A stretch of DNA of 64,000 nt from Janthinobacterium sp. B9-8 (GCF_000969645.2 NZ_CP014222.1:806001-870000), one strand, 5' to 3'. Positions 41,762 through 50,311 are shown, counted from the stretch's first letter. Notes: a model not told the origin generated them from the sequence alone. A program made the numbers and translations.

Positions 41762-43768
41762 TCAGCGCTTGGTGACGTAGTTGGGCAGTGGGCTGATCTT
41801 TTTCTCGTAGTCCGGCACATTGAGTTGTGAGCCGTTATTGCCCCGAATCATTGACGGAATTACCACCGCATGTTCCGCCAGATCCCAACCCAAGATGGTT
41901 TCATCCGGGTCGCCGGGATCTTGCGGCCCGGTGATCGATTCATATCCCAAGGTATCTGCAAGCGTAATATTTCGGCCGAGCAAGCGACCAATTTCTCTGA
42001 GCGCTGCGGCCTCGTCGCTCAGTGCCTGGTTGGTGCGGAATAACCGGGAGAGAGCGGTGCCGGGTACATAGACGCGCATCATGGTGCCCGTTGCGCCGGT
42101 ATTGTTATCCAGGGCGTAGCCGTAGGCGACTTCCGGATCGCTGGCGATGTAGAGGCCGCGCCAGATTGGCTGCAGGTCCTGAGACCGGCGAGTGATGCCG
42201 CCGGTCACAATGCTTCTGGCGGCAGCGATCGAACCGCCGTGATAGCCGGCGAAGACATAGCCCAGATCCAATAGCCGCTGATGGGTGGCCAGCAGGCGGT
42301 CCTGGCTCCAGTTGCGGGTGGTGCCATTAGGGAGGAATTCCACTGGCTCGCCCGGTGCAAAATAGTCTGTGCCGGGGTGGTACTCGCGGTTGACGTGCGC
42401 GCCGGCGGCATCGGGTGCGTTGCAAGGTGCGCTGTCGGCCGGGCAAGTTAAGGACAGCACGTCCGCTCTTTGCGCGTCATCGGCACTGCTGCCCGGGTGG
42501 TTGGCGCGGTAGGCGTTCAAGCGGGCTTCTGCCTCGGCCAACCCTTCGCGGGCCAGTTCCGGCGTTTCACGCACTACGCTTCCCAATTGCTCCAGCGCCA
42601 CGGGGTCTTGAGCACCGCTGACTGGGCGGGAATGGATCAAATCCTCGACCACCTGGCGGAAGCGATCGAAAGACAGCCGGGTAGCAATGTACAGGCCGAC
42701 GATGTTTTCCACCCGGAAGCCGCAGGCAGATAGCTCTTCCCAACCCCTGGGTTGGCGACTGCGGGCTAGCGATTCCAGCGGGATGCCGCAGACACGGTGC
42801 GCGGATAGCGCGCCGAGTGCGTTTTCCTTGCTGAAGTGCACCCGGTGCTGGATCGGCGCTTTGGCTACCGGCTTGAATTCATTGATCTGGGGATTGCCAG
42901 CCACCACCTTGTATAGCGAGCCCTCCCAAGTATTTTTCAGTTGACAGCGATTTTGGGTGACGTAGTTGTAGATGGCGTCTAGCGGGTCCAGCCAGCACAG
43001 CAGGATGCCGCTATGCCATTCGCTCCAGCGCTTTTGCCGGCTGTGCTGGGTCGGCGCGGCGGTATAGCCCACGCCCGGCCAAGACAGGATGATGTCGTTC
43101 ATGGCATTGGCGGAGCTGAACGCCAGCTTAGCCTTGGCTGGCCAGCGCGCTAGGGCGGCATCGTCCAAGTCCACGCTGTATAGCGGCGAGTGATCGACAA
43201 TCTTTTTATTGCTGTCGATGTCCATGATAAATAACTTGATGCTGGTGGGCGCGTCTTTGCCAATCGGCACGGCCCAATTCAGGGTGAACCATTCGGTGCG
43301 GCGTTTATGAGTAAATTTTTTGACCTGGCCATCGGGTGTGGCTAATTCGATGGTTAAACTGCCCGGCGCGGAGCCGGTGTCGTAACCATCGTTGATCCGA
43401 ATCTTGGCGAAGTCGTCAATTTTGATGGTGGCGCTATTATTGGCGGCGGAGGCGAAACGGTCTTGTACAAACATCGAATAATATAAAACGCCCTCATCCG
43501 GTGATGGGGTGATTTGCACCGGTAGCGAGGTGCTGATGAACTTGCCGGGTTCGGAGGGGGAGAGTATGCAGCTGTCGGCGCATTGCTTGAATATTTCGAA
43601 ATCGGTCTTGATGATGGAGCTTGCTGCCTGTTGGAAACCGGCGGCAGCCACTGTATTAGATGGACGAACCTCCTCGGTTGCAGATGGACGGACCTCCTCG
43701 GTTACGCATCCGGACAATAATGGAATGAGCCCCGCAGCAATGGCAAACCCTTTATAAAGTCTCATCAT
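41762..43768 (-). CDS. exotoxin A / cholix family ADP-ribosyltransferase toxin, three-domain
   Basis: A 668-residue homologue of Pseudomonas aeruginosa exotoxin A and Vibrio cholix toxin, which ADP-ribosylate diphthamide on eukaryotic elongation factor 2. All three domains align with exotoxin A from memory. The receptor-binding domain is about 55-310 ('WFTLNWAVPIG', 'RQKRWSEWHSGILLCWLDPLDAIYNY'). The translocation domain is about 311-460, with furin loop R338-Q-P-R341 between Cys327 and Cys349. The catalytic domain is about 475-668. His510, Tyr540, Tyr551 and Glu623 match exotoxin A H440, Y470, Y481 and E553 with a constant offset of 70. Differences: a lipobox 'LLSGC' (Cys21) instead of a plain signal, a duplicated TEEVRPSx segment, and no REDLK/KDEL-like C-terminus (it ends NYVTKR). 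AAGGAG precedes ATG 43768. More GC-rich than the nearby defence genes. Family assignment is secure; host range and activity are unknown. Confidence 0.93.
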   Translation of the reverse strand: MMRLYKGFAIAAGLIPLLSGCVTEEVRPSATEEVRPSNTVAAAGFQQAASSIIKTDFEIFKQCADSCILSPSEPGKFISTSLPVQITPSPDEGVLYYSMFVQDRFASAANNSATIKIDDFAKIRINDGYDTGSAPGSLTIELATPDGQVKKFTHKRRTEWFTLNWAVPIGKDAPTSIKLFIMDIDSNKKIVDHSPLYSVDLDDAALARWPAKAKLAFSSANAMNDIILSWPGVGYTAAPTQHSRQKRWSEWHSGILLCWLDPLDAIYNYVTQNRCQLKNTWEGSLYKVVAGNPQINEFKPVAKAPIQHRVHFSKENALGALSAHRVCGIPLESLARSRQPRGWEELSACGFRVENIVGLYIATRLSFDRFRQVVEDLIHSRPVSGAQDPVALEQLGSVVRETPELAREGLAEAEARLNAYRANHPGSSADDAQRADVLSLTCPADSAPCNAPDAAGAHVNREYHPGTDYFAPGEPVEFLPNGTTRNWSQDRLLATHQRLLDLGYVFAGYHGGSIAAARSIVTGGITRRSQDLQPIWRGLYIASDPEVAYGYALDNNTGATGTMMRVYVPGTALSRLFRTNQALSDEAAALREIGRLLGRNITLADTLGYESITGPQDPGDPDETILGWDLAEHAVVIPSMIRGNNGSQLNVPDYEKKISPLPNYVTKR
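43659..43706 (-). repeat. 24-bp tandem duplication inside the toxin gene
   Basis: Two adjacent 24-bp units (43659-43682 and 43683-43706) that agree at 21 of 24 positions. They encode TEEVRPSA and TEEVRPSN just behind the lipobox cysteine. Being a multiple of three, the duplication keeps the frame. Confidence 0.85.
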
Positions 43769-43932
43769 ATAGTGCTCCTTGCGATTGAATAAAAATGAGG
43801 TGGCCTGACAATCAGCTCCATTTGTCTACCAGACCGGGGGTAGTAGGGGGCATGATTATTGGACTTAGTTCGGGAGTCCCTCTGCATAACTTCTTTTAAG
43901 ATGTTCGGCCAGCAGCTGTTTCACGATGTTGA

Positions 43933-44136
43933 CGATCGATAAATTCTGGAGCACCCGCGAAGTTTGGCGGTATCTATAAAGTGCAAAAGCGGCTCTACTG
44001 CTATGCGTACTTTGCAAAGCTCCCGCAACGCGCAATCGCGTCTCTATTGGCATCTGATATTGCCAATACCACCGGCAAGCCTAATGGCGATTTGAGTTCT
44101 AAGGCACTATCTGGAGAAAGACAGGCAATTGCATAG
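43933..44136 (+). pseudogene. Unidentified coding remnant
   Basis: An open frame of 67 codons without a start codon, ending TAG at 44134-44136. The translation ('AKFGGIYKVQKRLYCYAYF', 'LPQRAIASLLASDIANTTG', 'DLSSKALSGERQAIA') looks like the end of a real protein, but I cannot name the family. The opposite strand has a 62-codon ATG frame (43865-44053) that is less protein-like. It may be debris from the insertion that brought the toxin gene. Confidence 0.35.
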
Positions 44137-44440
44137 CAATAGGCTGGTTCTCTCGCTGCCCGTTACGTGTTGCGGAGCTGTTCACCTCATGCAGCGGCGT
44201 CGTCAGGCTGAAGAGAGATAAGCCGCTGATCCTGATTAGAAGCTGTGGTGAATGAGGCAAATAGATCAAATGTCATAAAAACCAATGGCTTACGGCAGTA
44301 ACAATATGTTACATGAAGCTTTGTATTTCTCGCACTATGTTTTCAGCACTTGTATGGTGTGATTATGCACAAAAAAGTATTTGTAAGGTAAATGCCGTAC
44401 GGGGACCATTAATGCAGCATCTGGCAAATCGTGAAGTCGT

Positions 44441-44532
44441 GTAGGGCGGCTTAGTTTTATCAACCTACGCTGATTACCCGTTGTTATGTTGGAATCAGAT
44501 TGGCGATGATACCTTCGGCTAATCGGCCCTAC
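44441..44532. repeat. Family B palindrome, copy 3
   Basis: Ends GTAGGGCGGCTTAG (44441-44454) and CTAATCGGCCCTAC (44519-44532), which pair with two mismatches. A 64-bp inner part has weaker symmetry. Confidence 0.75.
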
Positions 44533-44956
44533 ATCGTAGGTGTATTTGATTTAAGCTCTTTATTTACAACGCTTTGCTGGCAATATATCGACATTTATTT
44601 GCATCTGGGGCGAAAACTTAAGAGTGCTTTTAGGGGAAGGTCTTTCGTTTGACATGAAGCAATCCACTTAACTAACTTTGCAAGTATCTGTAAGACTTTC
44701 CTTGTATGAAATGTAAGGTGTGGTTTCTTTGCTATAAGCTGGTTTTTTTGCGTTTGGTGTTGGCGGGCATAATTTATCTTCGGAAGTCTGCAATTAGTCA
44801 GTGTTTAGTAATTAAACCTAAGAAAATGTTTGGTATGGTATTGGCATTCGTGTAGGCTGCGTAAGTATTAGAAGACTCTTAATTTATAGCGATGTTGTGG
44901 TCTGTATTAGGATGGCATAGCGCGTTTTTTACCAAGCAATTCTCTTGAGATAGTAA

Positions 44957-46879
44957 ATGAATAACGATCGTTTGCAGCAATATGGTGTGGGTTTGGCTGG
45001 TTTAAGTTTGAGCTTGATTTTAACTGCGTGCGGAGGTGGCGGAGGGGATGCTGAGCCTGCCAGCGTAACGCCAACTGCGCCTCCATCTGTCATTGTTCCC
45101 ACCTTAACGCCAACTCTGGTGCCTGATACCGGTGTAACTTCTCTGCCTCCTACGCCAACGCCTGTGCCCGCATCTGGCCCTGTTTTGCCGGGCGCTTTAT
45201 TAATTAGTGAAGTTTCAAGTAATTATTTAGACCAAACAGGCGCATGGCTGGAAATTTACAATAGCAGCGCTCAGGATTTGTCTTTGAATGGCGTTAGTTT
45301 GCGAACAGCAGGGTCTGGATGGCGAGGCGCGTCGGAATCATTTCTCTTGCCTGCCAATACACAGGTTAAGGCGGGCGGCTATTTGCTAGTGGCGGCAAAG
45401 ATGGCTCAGAAAAGACAAAATACCGATCAGATTGTGTATGTTAGCGATTTTCAAAGCACGCCGTATTGGGATGAAAATGGCGCAGTTGAGCTGGTTAAGG
45501 ATGGCGTAACGCTTGATTTTGTCCGCTTTGGTAATAGCACGGCTATGCCAGTTTCTGCTGGCGCATGGCTGGGTAGTAATGTGGCGGCGATGCCTGTGAC
45601 TTATGGCCAATCCTTGGTGCGTTTGGGCGATATGAAGGTCAATTCGCGCAGTAAGCAGGATTGGGCTTTAGTTCCTTTTGCTACGCCTGGCGGGCTTAAT
45701 GATGTTGCGGCGGCAGCGGTCGATCGGGATCATGATGGTATTCCCGATAGCGCAGAAGTGCCAGGTGGAACATTTGCAGGGATTGATTATTATGCAATGG
45801 GCGCAAGAGTAGGTCAGCCTGATGTTTTTATTCAAATTGATCATATGAAGTCTAATGATCTGGGAATCATTCCTGCTAAAGAAGCCATGCAAAAAGTGGT
45901 AGATGCATTTAAATTGCGTAATATTGCTGTGCATTTTGATTCAGGCACTTTATATAGTAATGAATTTAGCCCCGCCAAATTTAATTTGGGTGGTAGCCGT
46001 GTGAGTAGACATAATGAAGTGGCTTATCACCAATGCCTTGGTATGAGTGAAAAATTCAATTGTGCTTCGATCTATGATTATAAAGATCAGAGTATGGATA
46101 TTCGTCGTAAGCAGGTATTTCACTACCTGATGATGGCTAATTCACAGAAAGAAGATGGCACGGCAGGCTCGTCTGGATATGCAGAAGTTATTGGTAACGA
46201 TATTATCGTTACTTTGGGTGATTGGAATTTAAATACTTCAAGTGCGAATGAAATCAATAAATTAATCAATTTTCAAGCCGCAACAATAATGCACGAGCTA
46301 GGACATAACCTGGGTTTGGATCATGGCGGGGACGAGGGAGTTAATAATAAGCCTAATTATTATAGCGTCATGAATTATCTTTACCAATTAATGGGCTTGG
46401 GTAGTAATGCTCAATCGGCTTCTGCAATTGATCGTTATTTCTTTGCCAAGCAGGCTAATGGTTTGGGCTGGAATTCCTTGTGTAAATTGGATGCAGGCCC
46501 GTGCAGCAGGGATTTTAGAATAGATTATTCGGATGGATCGGGTAGCAGGCTGGATGAAAATAATCTTAACGAATCAGCCATGATAGGCAGAGGCTCGTTT
46601 GGGGCTTATGCGGATTGGAATCTGGATCAGCAATTTAATCGCTCAAATTATGCTTTAGATTTGAATGATGATGGCAATAAAGCGTATTTGTACGACTACA
46701 ATGACTGGGGTAATCTTACTTTGGCTTTTGCGCGTGTCGCCAGTGGTAATAGCGGGGCGTCGATGAAACGGAGTGCAAGCGTGGCTGCAATTAATCCTAT
46801 CTTGAATGATAAACAGCGCTGGTCGGTCGAAACAGCACCTTCTGCAAGCTTTATGGCAGCGGTGCGTCGTGCGCACTAA
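44957..46879 (+). CDS. lipoprotein with lamin-tail domain and metzincin-like zinc protease domain
   Basis: Exported protein of 640 residues. It has a lipoprotein signal ('LSLILTACGGGGG', lipid-bearing Cys25), a Thr/Pro-rich linker (about 35-77), and a lamin-tail (LTD) fold of about 78-245 ('LLISEVSSNYLDQTGAWLEIYNSS', 'LNGVSLRT'). A calcium-type loop 'DRDHDGIPD' (256-264) follows, then a protease domain with the zinc site HELGHNLGLDH (446-456) and a Met-turn 'YYSVMNY'. Surface attachment or release outside the cell is likely; substrate unknown. The gene overlaps the next one by 11 bp. It borders the island but its composition is like the core genes. Confidence 0.85.
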   Translation: MNNDRLQQYGVGLAGLSLSLILTACGGGGGDAEPASVTPTAPPSVIVPTLTPTLVPDTGVTSLPPTPTPVPASGPVLPGALLISEVSSNYLDQTGAWLEIYNSSAQDLSLNGVSLRTAGSGWRGASESFLLPANTQVKAGGYLLVAAKMAQKRQNTDQIVYVSDFQSTPYWDENGAVELVKDGVTLDFVRFGNSTAMPVSAGAWLGSNVAAMPVTYGQSLVRLGDMKVNSRSKQDWALVPFATPGGLNDVAAAAVDRDHDGIPDSAEVPGGTFAGIDYYAMGARVGQPDVFIQIDHMKSNDLGIIPAKEAMQKVVDAFKLRNIAVHFDSGTLYSNEFSPAKFNLGGSRVSRHNEVAYHQCLGMSEKFNCASIYDYKDQSMDIRRKQVFHYLMMANSQKEDGTAGSSGYAEVIGNDIIVTLGDWNLNTSSANEINKLINFQAATIMHELGHNLGLDHGGDEGVNNKPNYYSVMNYLYQLMGLGSNAQSASAIDRYFFAKQANGLGWNSLCKLDAGPCSRDFRIDYSDGSGSRLDENNLNESAMIGRGSFGAYADWNLDQQFNRSNYALDLNDDGNKAYLYDYNDWGNLTLAFARVASGNSGASMKRSASVAAINPILNDKQRWSVETAPSASFMAAVRRAH

Positions 46880-47429
46880 GTGGCTGCTTCTGGTGCTTGC
46901 TCTGAGCAGCTTTGCTCAGGCTGCTGAGCTGCGGATTAGTGGCGCCAGCATGATGAAGCCGCTTGAGGGCGAGGTGCAATCGGCAAGGCTGAAAGCGGGC
47001 GCAGCGCACTTTGTGCTGGCTGAGGGCGAGGCGGTGGTATCGCCTTGGCCGCTGGCTTGGCGTGCCTTAGCTAAAGGTACGTTGCTGGCCGCAGAGCGTG
47101 CGCCACACCCCGCCGGGCCGGTGAGCCGCTTGCGATTACTTGCGGGTGATCAGCCTTTCTTGGAGTTAATTGTGGGAGGCTACGCAGGGACGACGGTGCA
47201 GGATGGCTGGCGGCTGGGTTTTAAAGACGGCAAGGCGCTGCTCGTACAGGGAGATGAAAGCCAGCCATTTTTGCGCAAAATGCGAATGAAAGATCAGGCA
47301 GGGGCGCGTTGGTGTTTACGCCTACTTGCAACGCATGATGTGCCTAAAGTGGCTTCTGGCATGGCACAAGAAGCGCAAATCAAGGCAGATTGGCTACGCT
47401 ACTTACCGCGCAAGGGGCGGTGTGAGTGA
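46869..47429 (+). CDS. small exported protein of unknown function, coupled to the metalloprotease
   Basis: From GTG 46869 the product has 186 residues, with a signal peptide 'VRTKWLLLVLALSSFAQA' and a mature part that starts AELRIS. An ATG at 46806 is in frame but would place 21 extra polar residues before the signal. I do not recognise a family. Features are a beta-rich middle ('LRLLAGDQPFLELIVGGYAGTTV'), one Cys near the end and another in the terminal 'GRCE'. The 11-bp overlap with the protease gene implies coupled translation, so it may be a periplasmic helper or inhibitor of the protease; that is inference. Confidence 0.7.
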   Translation: MRTKWLLLVLALSSFAQAAELRISGASMMKPLEGEVQSARLKAGAAHFVLAEGEAVVSPWPLAWRALAKGTLLAAERAPHPAGPVSRLRLLAGDQPFLELIVGGYAGTTVQDGWRLGFKDGKALLVQGDESQPFLRKMRMKDQAGARWCLRLLATHDVPKVASGMAQEAQIKADWLRYLPRKGRCE

Positions 47430-47454
47430 TGCGTGTTGATTGGAAATCAATGAT

Positions 47455-47544
47455 GTAGGGTGGGCACGATTTTGTGCCCACGCATCGTTGCTCATTTTGG
47501 GGCATTGTCAGCATGGGCAAGGTAAAACGTTTTGCCCACCCTAC
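47455..47544. repeat. Family B palindrome, copy 4
   Basis: 90 bp with perfect 12-bp ends GTAGGGTGGGCA / TGCCCACCCTAC and a nested hairpin GGGCACgattttGTGCCC at the left end. Lies between the convergent exported-protein gene and serB. Confidence 0.85.
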
Positions 47545-47575
47545 ATGTTTCAATATTTGGATTTGGTCGGTCACT

Positions 47576-48415
47576 TTAAATAAAGTAATTCAACACGCCA
47601 TCTAACCCCACCTGATTAATACAATATGGTGCTTCGCGTTGCACGAGTGGTTTGGCGTGGCAGGCAACGCCAAAGCCTGCTTCTTTGAGCATCGGTAAAT
47701 CGTTAGCCCCATCTCCCATCGCCACAACTTGATCGGCACGCAAGCCTAGCTCGGTCCGGTATTTGATGAGTTCAGATTTTTTGCGTTCAGCATCAACAAT
47801 ATCGCCAATCACTTTGCCGGTAAGCTTGCCGTTTTCAATTTCTAATACATTGGCGATGGTGCGAGTGAGGCCTAGTTTTGCTTGTAGTTTCTCGGTAAAG
47901 AAAGTAAATCCACCCGAAATAAGCAGTGTTTTTGCCCCCGCATCATGAAAACCTTTAAGCATGGCTTCGGCACCTGCCATGAGCTTAAGGCGCTCGGTGT
48001 AAACGCGCTCTAGCGCGCTTTCATCTAAGCCTGCTAATAGCGCTACGCGGCGTGTGAGGCTTTCTTGAAAGTCGATTTCGCCGCGCATGGCGCTGGCGGT
48101 AATGGCCGATACTTCTGCTTTAATGCCCTGCATATCAGCGATTTCATCGATGCATTCGATAGTAATCAATGTGGAATCCATATCCATCACCACGAGGCCA
48201 ATATCTTGCACCTTGGTGTCTTCAGGAATAAAAGCGAAATCAAGCTGATTGGATTCGCAAAAATCGGCGACGGCTTCTTCGTTGCTTATCTCAGCGCCTT
48301 GTAAACGAAACGCCTGCTGATGAATTGCTTCAATACTGTGTGCGCCTGAAAGGCGGGCAAGTTGCTTTAAGTTTTGCGTGGCAATTTCTGGCGCTTGGAT
48401 AACAAGACGGAACAT
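47576..48415 (-). CDS. serB: phosphoserine phosphatase
   Basis: Last step of serine synthesis, a HAD-family phosphatase. At 279 residues, the catalytic motif I is 'VVMDMDSTLI' (nucleophile Asp78, acid Asp80), motif II is 'LLISGGFTFF' and motif III is 'VVAMGDGANDLPML'. The N-terminal 70 residues form the small ACT-like part seen in proteobacterial SerB. ATG 48415 is the natural start. Single gene, facing the exported-protein gene with a family B palindrome between. Confidence 0.97.
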   Translation of the reverse strand: MFRLVIQAPEIATQNLKQLARLSGAHSIEAIHQQAFRLQGAEISNEEAVADFCESNQLDFAFIPEDTKVQDIGLVVMDMDSTLITIECIDEIADMQGIKAEVSAITASAMRGEIDFQESLTRRVALLAGLDESALERVYTERLKLMAGAEAMLKGFHDAGAKTLLISGGFTFFTEKLQAKLGLTRTIANVLEIENGKLTGKVIGDIVDAERKKSELIKYRTELGLRADQVVAMGDGANDLPMLKEAGFGVACHAKPLVQREAPYCINQVGLDGVLNYFI

Positions 48416-48513
48416 ATGAATTCTCTGCAGGGCTTTATCTAAGGGCTTGATTGTAACTGTTGATCAGCACTAAACATACCGCTTGCCGCGATAATGAGAG
48501 CGTGTTTGCTGCT

Positions 48514-49263
48514 TTATTCTTGTGTGGTGTTTTTAAATTGGCTGGATTCACGCACCTGGCTGATATCTTGCCAAATGGTTTGGCTCAATTTGGATTTTTT
48601 GCTTTGAAATGAATGAGAAAAAGCCAGAAATAGATCGCTGATTAAAAAAGGCTGGGGGAGCTTTTCTATTTGCTGCGCGTATTCGGGGTGAGTTTTAAGC
48701 GAGCGATCACCTTGGCGCTCTTCTGCAATAGCAATTTGGATGAGGCCCATACTGAGCTTTCTGAATAGATCATCTACCGATTGCGAGCTGTCTTCGCTGG
48801 GAATTTGCCTTTGTTTTAATACGCTGGCGGCCATATAGCCTGCTTGTACTCCAACCGCGCCAGTGAGGGGGGAGAATTGCTTGCCATTCCAAAAGTTGGT
48901 GCTGTCTTTGCGCCGATAAACTGAGCGTGTGGTGGTGAGCAGGCGCTGCTCGTGCAAAGGTTCTGCCTGACTATTGAGCGGATAGGCTGCAATGGTTCGC
49001 CGCTCGGGTAAATAGGCAATGCCAATCACGCCATCGTAGCTGCCTGCCTGGACTTCTTTCAGGCAGCGTTTCCAGGGCAAGGGGTGATAAATAAAGTTTA
49101 AATCGAGGCGCCCGGCCACAATATTGAGCAGGAAAAAGCTAAGCCCAGTGCCATTTTTTAAGGTGCTGGGGTAGGCATCTTCATTATCAAAACAAAGTTT
49201 TACGGTTTCTTTTGCCGTACAGGGCAGGGCCAGCAGGCAAGCAAGGAGGAGGAGGCGTTTCAT
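48514..49263 (-). CDS. periplasmic amino-acid-type substrate-binding protein (orphan, SBP_bac_3)
   Basis: Exported protein of 249 residues with signal peptide 'LLLLACLLALPCTA' and the fold of amino-acid ABC binding proteins ('VKLCFDNEDAYPSTLKNGTGLSFFLLNIV', 'GVIGIAYLPERRTIAAYPL'). It shares the unusual segment LPWKRCLKEV (near residue 63) with the protein at 62854-63633 and lacks a neighbouring permease or ATPase. It may feed an ABC transporter elsewhere or act as a sensor; the ligand cannot be read from sequence. ATG 49263 has only a weak ribosome site. Confidence 0.85.
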   Translation of the reverse strand: MKRLLLLACLLALPCTAKETVKLCFDNEDAYPSTLKNGTGLSFFLLNIVAGRLDLNFIYHPLPWKRCLKEVQAGSYDGVIGIAYLPERRTIAAYPLNSQAEPLHEQRLLTTTRSVYRRKDSTNFWNGKQFSPLTGAVGVQAGYMAASVLKQRQIPSEDSSQSVDDLFRKLSMGLIQIAIAEERQGDRSLKTHPEYAQQIEKLPQPFLISDLFLAFSHSFQSKKSKLSQTIWQDISQVRESSQFKNTTQE

Positions 49264-49334
49264 TGTGCTAACTCACTAAAAGCTATCTTTAGCATAGTGT
49301 GCCTCTGCCTCTTTGCTGGTTTATTCTGTGCTAA

Positions 49335-50030
49335 TTATGCACCGCAACATTTTTTGAATTTCTTGCCGCTGCCACAGCTGCAAGGATCGTTACGGCCAAT
49401 TTTGGGGCCGTCATTCACAATGGTTTCTACCTTGCCAAATTGCTTGTTCAGCCACCAGTGCAGCACGTCTTCAATCAGCCAAGGCAGCTCGTCAATCAGC
49501 GCATCACGGGCCTTGATGCTCAGCACCAGTTCTTCGTCATCTGGATGATGGCCAAGCTCGAGGGTCAGAATCTTGGCAACGATTTCGTAGAGGTCTTCGT
49601 TCTCATCCAGCGTATCTTGCCAAAGGTCTTCACGCAGTAAAACACCGGCTCTAAAGCCTGAGGCCCAGTAAGCGCCCAGCGTTTCACGCCATTTCTCATC
49701 AATGCCTTCGTCTTGCAAAACGATAGGCACGTACAAAGGCTCTTCAGTTTCTTTATTGCGAGATTTGAGCGAGAACGCAGCTTGAATGGCGGCGTGATGG
49801 CGGCGGATTAATTCGATAATCTCGTCTTTTTCTGCCGCATCTTTAAATTCTGGTGCTTGGCCTTCAAAAATATGCGGCAACCATTCTTCTTCGGGCGCTT
49901 GCTCCGGGCTGATCGCTAGTGCAACAAAGAAACCATCGATCATTTCCAGATCCATGGTCTCTGCGCCTGTGGCATCAGACATTAAAAACGCATCAAGGCG
50001 TTCAAGTTCGGCTTGCTTTAGTGCTGACAT
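49335..50030 (-). CDS. UPF0149 (YecA/YgfB) family protein with SEC-C zinc motif
   Basis: Cytoplasmic protein of 231 residues with the all-helical UPF0149 domain ('[30 protein letters not shown]', '[11 protein letters not shown]') and a C-terminal SEC-C zinc motif '[19 protein letters not shown]'. SEC-C tails are also found in SecA and in proteins that touch ribosomes; YecA itself associates with ribosomes in E. coli. The frame runs upstream to 50117, but ATG 50030 gives the family N-terminus ([15 protein letters not shown]). Confidence 0.92.
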   Translation of the reverse strand: MSALKQAELERLDAFLMSDATGAETMDLEMIDGFFVALAISPEQAPEEEWLPHIFEGQAPEFKDAAEKDEIIELIRRHHAAIQAAFSLKSRNKETEEPLYVPIVLQDEGIDEKWRETLGAYWASGFRAGVLLREDLWQDTLDENEDLYEIVAKILTLELGHHPDDEELVLSIKARDALIDELPWLIEDVLHWWLNKQFGKVETIVNDGPKIGRNDPCSCGSGKKFKKCCGA

Positions 50031-50082
50031 ACTGTATTTCCAATAAGTGTAAAACGGTGAATCAAAAATTTTTACAAAGTTC

Positions 50083-50193
50083 CGTAGGGTGTGGAACGGT
50101 TTCTTGTTCCGCAGCACACACGGTGTGCAAGAAAAACGACTTGCACACCCTTTGACGTTTCATAGGGTGTACAACGACGCAGTCGTTGCGCAC
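50083..50193. repeat. Family B-like hairpin cluster, copy 5
   Basis: Starts GTAGGGTGTGGAACGG and contains two good hairpins, GTGTGCAAG/CTTGCACAC (50123-50148) and GGTGTaCAACGAC/GTCGTTGcGCACC (50165-50193). A second TAGGGTGT lies at 50163. Confidence 0.65.
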
Positions 50194-50203
50194 CGAGGAA
50201 GCT

Positions 50204-50311
50204 AAATCTTGAACCACTGAGGACACAGAGAGCACAAAGAAGTTCTAAACCAGAGGGTAGGTTTTCTCTGTGGCACTCTGTGTCCTCCTTTTACTCTGTG
50301 GTTCAAGATTT
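50204..50311. repeat. Family A palindromic repeat, copy 5 (complete)
   Basis: 108 bp. The outer arms AAATCTTGAACCAC / GTGGTTCAAGATTT (50204-50217 and 50298-50311) pair perfectly, and inside them GAGGACACAGAG / CTCTGTGTCCTC (50219-50230 and 50276-50287) pair perfectly too. Best preserved copy of the 'aatcttga' end type. Confidence 0.9.

Larger units (their letters stand above)
43769..44956. other. Long non-coding region between toxin and metalloprotease genes
   Basis: Nearly 1.2 kb. It holds the toxin promoter region (no clear Fur box or -35/-10 found by eye), a coding remnant at 43933-44136, and a family B palindrome at 44441-44532. The last 400 bp are AT-rich and end at the metalloprotease start; its promoter should be there. 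No intact gene recognised. Codon-like composition is seen only in 43933-44136. Confidence 0.5.

Noticed and set aside
43865..44053. 62-codon minus-strand ORF upstream of the toxin gene
   Set aside because: No ribosome site or recognisable motif, and the opposite strand reads more like a protein remnant.
35800..45000. Prophage or integrative element
   Set aside because: No integrase, structural phage genes, conjugation genes or att-type direct repeats were found; only defence genes, IS and a toxin.
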